DNA from: Trematomus loennbergii
Lineage: Eukaryota > Chordata > Actinopteri > Perciformes > Nototheniidae
Direction: 5' to 3'
Length of the DNA: 64,000 nt
Assembly: GCA_012861695.1 (NCBI GenBank)
Contig: JAAOOA010000457.1
Span: 620,514 to 684,513 of the forward strand
Made by a program: the position numbers and the translations under genes. Positions 60,080 through 64,000 of the stretch are shown piece after piece (position 1 is the stretch's first letter; every line of letters begins with the position of its first letter). Under the pieces are notes generated by a model, which saw only the letters and a program-made list of their open reading frames with translations, had not been told where the DNA came from and searched no databases.

Positions 60080-60540
60080 TAACATTTATATGGGGACATG
60101 TACTATATATATGCACAAATATATGGGGACATGTATGTACTATATATTCAGATTTATATGGGGACATGTATGTAGAATATATTCACAATTATATGGGGAC
60201 ATGTACTATATATATCACAAATATATGGGGACATGTATGTACTATATATTCAGATTTATATGGGGACATGTATGTAGAATATATTCACAATTATATGGGG
60301 ACATGTATATATATCACAATTATATGGGGACATGTACTATATATATTCACAAATATATGGGGACATGTATGCGCTATATATTCAGATTTATATGGGGACA
60401 TGTATGTAGAATATATTCACAATTATATGGGGACATGTATATATATTCACAATTATATGGGGACATGTATGCGCTATATATTCACAATTATATGGGGACA
60501 TGTATGCACTATATATATTCAGATTTATAAAAGACCATGT
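60080..60540. repeat. 35-bp AT-rich minisatellite, about 13 units
   Basis: Core ATATGGGGACATGTATGTA, then ATATATTCAGATTT or ATATATTCACAATT. Starts at 60121, 60156 and 60191 show a 35-base period, and some units are 32 or fewer. Long overlapping open frames here are repeat translations. Confidence 0.95.
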
Positions 60541-60619
60541 ACGTACCATATATTCTGAACATGAGTGCAATATATGTTCACAATGAGGAGAAATGCATGT
60601 TCTGATAAAAAAAATCTTT

Positions 60620-61565
60620 CATTTAATTTCAAACCTTTATTTATGCAGGTGAATCCCATTGAGATCATTGATCTCTTTTTCAAGGGTGACCTGCTGCAAG
60701 TAGGTTCCACATGAATACATATAAACATAACAGAAAAACAAAAAAGGACATCATACAGCATATTTACAGTGACTACAGTTTACATAGCTAGTAACATTTA
60801 CAGGTTCCAACAGTTTCCGATTGGATAGCATCTATCCTTGCTTTAAAAACATTTAGTGGAACCAAATTGCTCAGACTGTTCCAAGTTAGCGGAGCTGCGC
60901 ATCTAAATGCTATCTTCCCTAAGACAGTCCTAGCAGTTGGCACATTTAATAAAATCACAACATTCGATCTCAGGCAGTAGCCACTTACAATTCGCCGTGA
61001 GATCAGGGAGCAGATGTAGGAAGGAAGTTTCCCTAACATGGCTTTGTATATAAAAATGTACCAGTGACTGAGCCTCCGTACAGTTAGTGAAGGCAAACCT
61101 GCCCTTGCATACAGGGTACAGTGATGGGTTAATACTTTACAGTTTGTCACAAATCTCAGTGCACTGTGATAGGCGGCATCTAACTTGACCAGGCAATTGG
61201 CAGGTGCATTCATATAGATCAGATCACCATAGTCCAGTACAGGTAAAAAGGTCACAGTGACTAGCCTTTTTCTGGCCTCAAGTGAGAAACAGGACTTGTT
61301 CCTGGAAAAGAAACCTAGCCTAACCCTCAGTTTTTTAAGCAGGTTATTGACATGAAGTTTAAAAGTGAGACAATCATCAAGCCAGATACCAAGGTATTTG
61401 TAACAGGTAACCACTTCAAGTTTTATTCCTTGTGTAATTAAATATCTAAAACAGGCTCTGGTGTCTTTTTTAGTTTTTGAAAAGAGCATTACCTTGGTTT
61501 TATCAACATTTAAAAGAAGCTTAAGCGCTGAGAGCTGAGTCTGAATAATGAGAAGCTTAATTTGT
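60620..61565 (-). mobile_element. L2-type LINE, 5'-truncated, with 3' UTR
   Basis: Minus-strand fragment containing the end of ORF2 (61489-60788, with coding similarity to about 61563) and a short 3' UTR ending in AATAAAGGTTTGAAATT near 60630. Confidence 0.8.
60788..61489 (-). pseudogene. LINE ORF2 C-terminal reverse-transcriptase fragment
   Basis: Open 233-codon frame whose true reading extends upstream without an ATG (LLLNVDKTKVMLFSKTKK). It has the post-catalytic RT thumb motif YKYLGIWLDDCLTFKLH, then FLPVLDYGDLIYMNAP and the LINE C-terminal pattern FRCAAPLTWNSLSNLVPLN. The endonuclease and the catalytic YxDD box are missing, so it is a dead 5'-truncated copy. Best placed with the L2/Rex-like fish LINEs. 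Confidence 0.82.
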
Positions 61566-61679
61566 TTTTTTCTATCAATGTGTAACAGTTATCAAAATAC
61601 TCATTAAAAGAAGGACAAGGAACGAATAAAAGAAAAGGCCTATAAACAACACATTATGTCATGACTCAAGAACATTTTT

Positions 61680-62200
61680 ATGTAATTATGTAATAAAACC
61701 CACATTTTGTAATAATCTGCTGCATTCTGTAACAGCCTGAACGCAATATAAAATAAATGTCCCTGCATTTTGTAATAAATTATTACATTTTGCAATGGTT
61801 ATTACAAAATGCGTGAGTTGCCCTTTTAAAAAACTGTAATATTCATTATGTAACCATAACCAAACTGTAAATATATCCCAAAATTGATGTTGATATACAT
61901 GTTGGCTAATGAATATGGTAACACTTGATCTAGTTTTGGCCAATGAAAGATATTCTACTGAAGTATTTTTAAATTATGAGTAAGGATGATTCATGGTTGA
62001 ATAAATAAATAAACAGTTGTAATGTTATTGTTTGCAACTCATTTTGTAATAACCACAGCAATATGTAATAATATATTTCAAAATGTGGCGACATGTATTA
62101 CATATTTGCATTGAACTTGTTTACTACATAATGGGCAAATTATTACAAAAGGAGGTGTTATTACATAATGAAGGGAAAATGTATTACATTTTGTATAGGT
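61680..62200. repeat. AT-rich repeat with recurrent CATTTTGTAATA / TATTACAAAATG
   Basis: The motif or its complement occurs about ten times on both orientations, suggesting a degraded palindromic element. Limits are approximate. Confidence 0.5.
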
Positions 62201-62229
62201 ATAGTTAATAAATGATGCATTGTTATTTC

Positions 62230-62395
62230 ATACAGGGCCAAAAAGAGCAGTCTGTTATCCTATTTAACAATCTTGTTTTTTGTTTCACCTGGTGACAACT
62301 TTAAACATGAGCTGATCACTCATTAAAACAAGGTCCGGAACAGGGCCAAAAAACAGTCTTGTACCCTATTTGATCGTCAATCTTGTTTTTTTCGT
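62230..62395. repeat. Short direct duplication
   Basis: CAGGGCCAAAAA.AGCAGTCT...CCTATTT...AATCTTGTTTTTT occurs at about 62234-62282 and 62341-62391. Confidence 0.6.
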
Positions 62396-62737
62396 GCCTT
62401 TACTCACAAATTCTTGTGTTAATGGATGTTCTTATATCTGATGTCTTGGTCCCTGGATGGTGGTTTACTACAGCATCTGTGGAACAGAACAATTACAAAT
62501 AATTAGAAGTTCACAAAAGACAGCAGGAATTATAACAATATCCATAATATCTATATTAAAGCATGGGCTGGCTTGGTGAATAATGTGGGAATACAAATAG
62601 TGGAAGAATAGGCTTTGTACATTTTCGTCTGAGTGTGGCGCTACTGGTTGGTATATTTTATGGAATTTGGACCAAGCATCTGCATCTGTAACAGTTCTGT
62701 TTAAAACTTTTTTAAATGTAATTGCATTCATCTTTAA

Positions 62738-63117
62738 AGGTGGGGTAGGTAAGTTTGAGAAACCGGCTCGAGATACACTTTTTGTTATATTCCATGGAAT
62801 GCTCTTAACATCCCGATAGCAATGAATATCTGAAGTGCTTTGACAAAAAACCATAAAAAAATATCATCTGTGGAAGCCGTATACTGTAAAAAGCACATCC
62901 AATCATTTTAGCCGGCCCGGCTGAAATGACTGGATGGCCTACCTGCCTGTCAGCCTTCCATCTGTGCACAAACTTATCTCGTGCCCTCATTGGTCATGTG
63001 CGCGTTCGTGTGTGTTGGAGGAGGGGCTCTGTAAGGAAGTGGCAGATTTTTTCCGGCTGTGTATTTTCAAATTCTAGCGCACTCGAGCTGGTTTCTCCAA
63101 AATTACCTACCCCACCT
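62738..63117 (+). mobile_element. TTAA-flanked MITE, family B, copy 2
   Basis: 380 bp, closely matching 18748-19126, with TTAA at 62734-62737 and 63118-63121. Confidence 0.9.
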
Positions 63118-63121
63118 TTAA

Positions 63122-64000
63122 AAGACTACTTTTATTGAATGAGAGTTTTACCTAGCACAATGAGCCTGGGGTGGTGGGAAGGGAGAACTGGGCCTCGGCA
63201 TCGGCATCGGCAGGAGTGGTAGTCGTCTATGAGTATTAGAATTTAGATTAACAAAGGCATAGAAAAACCCTGAAATATGTACTGACACAAAGCTACAACC
63301 CTCGATTTTGTAAGTAGTAGTAGTAAATACATACGTATATACAATATACAACAATACGCATAGTGCAATTAGCAGTACCAGTAATAAAATAACTGAATAA
63401 ATAGTAGTAGAACCTTTATTTAGCCAGGAAAATCAATTAAGAACAAATTCTTATTACAATGATGACCTGACAGGAGGCAAAAGGCGTCCTGAGGGGATGG
63501 GGTTTGGAGGAAAAAAATAAAAAGACAGACTCCGGGCACTACAGAACCCAGGAGACAACACAATGACACAGAGCAGAGATGACAGGCATAGCAGTTAAAC
63601 ATATAAAATCTCTAAAACAATATTGCTGTGGTTCAATCTGTCATTAAAATAATATAGAACATTCATCCATTCAATCATTCATTCCTTCATGGCAAGGATA
63701 ACTAAGCTGAATAGTGAATAAAGTGATATGTGAAAAGTAAAATTACAGTGAAATTAAATGACAGTGCGTTCCTCACCACTGCGATCTGGCTCCTCTGTCC
63801 TCGTGTGTTTTGGGTCTGATTCCTCACTACTGATGTCTGCCTCTGCATGGGCCTCTCCTTATTTATTCTGTCTCAGTCACCACTGCTATCTGGCTCCTCT
63901 GTCCTCTTGACTTGTGGTTCTGCAGGCTTAGTTCGACCTATGAATTTCAACAATGCTCCTGTAAAATATATAGATATATAGTATTATGGGTCAACATTAA
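63122..64000. other. No gene seen; LINE tail and local duplication
   Basis: CCTTTATTTAGCCAGGAAAA followed by ATGATGACCTG (63412-63470) is an L2-type 3' end. CTCACCACTGCGATCTGGCT and TCACCACTGCTATCTGGCTC at 63772 and 63878 are a short duplication. No exon recognised. Confidence 0.45.

Noticed and set aside
60045..60558. Two long plus-strand frames of Tyr/Ile-rich repeats
   Set aside because: Translation of a 35-bp AT-rich minisatellite; open in several frames.
62468..62854. 128-codon minus-strand frame
   Set aside because: It begins inside the family B MITE and its remaining part matches no family I recognise; no splice signals supported it.

Overview
The window looks like teleost fish nuclear DNA, most likely from a spiny-rayed (acanthomorph) species. 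The evidence is a split Toll-like receptor gene with GT-AG introns, two S100 calcium-binding protein genes, tRNA-derived SINEs with an L2-type tail, fish-type gypsy LTRs, many miniature DNA transposons, very long (CA)n tracts and interstitial TTAGGG repeats. There is no bacterial or phage architecture. The species call is inference.

Layout. 1-3.4 kb: a defective Ty3/gypsy retrotransposon on the minus strand (gag pieces, intact RT-RNase H frame, palindromic LTR), then GATA microsatellites. 3.8-6.1 kb: an unidentified frame, a Tc1 5' fragment and a decayed piggyBac transposase with its TTAA end. 7.4-11.4 kb: several TTAA-flanked miniature elements and a solo LTR. 11.5-16.1 kb: a three-exon Toll-like receptor gene of the TLR1 subfamily (878 aa), with a 1.1 kb TTAA-flanked element in intron 1. 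18.7-21.8 kb: nested repeats, including a hAT element with a perfect 8-bp target duplication and a solo LTR with a perfect 5-bp duplication. 22.1-27.1 kb: an S100 gene with a probable non-coding first exon and a one-base frameshift in its first coding exon. 31-38 kb: repeats, including a 37-bp minisatellite and two of three copies of a 480-bp element. 38.9-40.0 kb: a second S100 gene. 40-64 kb: no convincing host gene, but dense simple repeats, a second copy of the 37-bp minisatellite, expanded telomere-like DNA at 45.8 kb, a 1.7 kb compound telomere-derived minisatellite at 55.8-57.5 kb, a 35-bp minisatellite at 60 kb and an L2-type LINE fragment at 60.6-61.6 kb.

The three host genes share one strand. 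The TLR is a membrane innate-immune receptor and the S100s are small Ca2+ sensors, so they need not act together; this looks like a receptor gene lying next to an S100 cluster.

The most distinctive features are (1) the compound minisatellite whose 38-bp unit carries one to three TTAGGG hexamers, (2) a pair of diverged paralogous segments that both carry TTAGGG at the same place, one short and one greatly expanded, and (3) several families of TTAA-flanked elements, one of which acquired a 37-bp minisatellite open in all three minus-strand frames. All calls were made by eye, with no alignment or database search.
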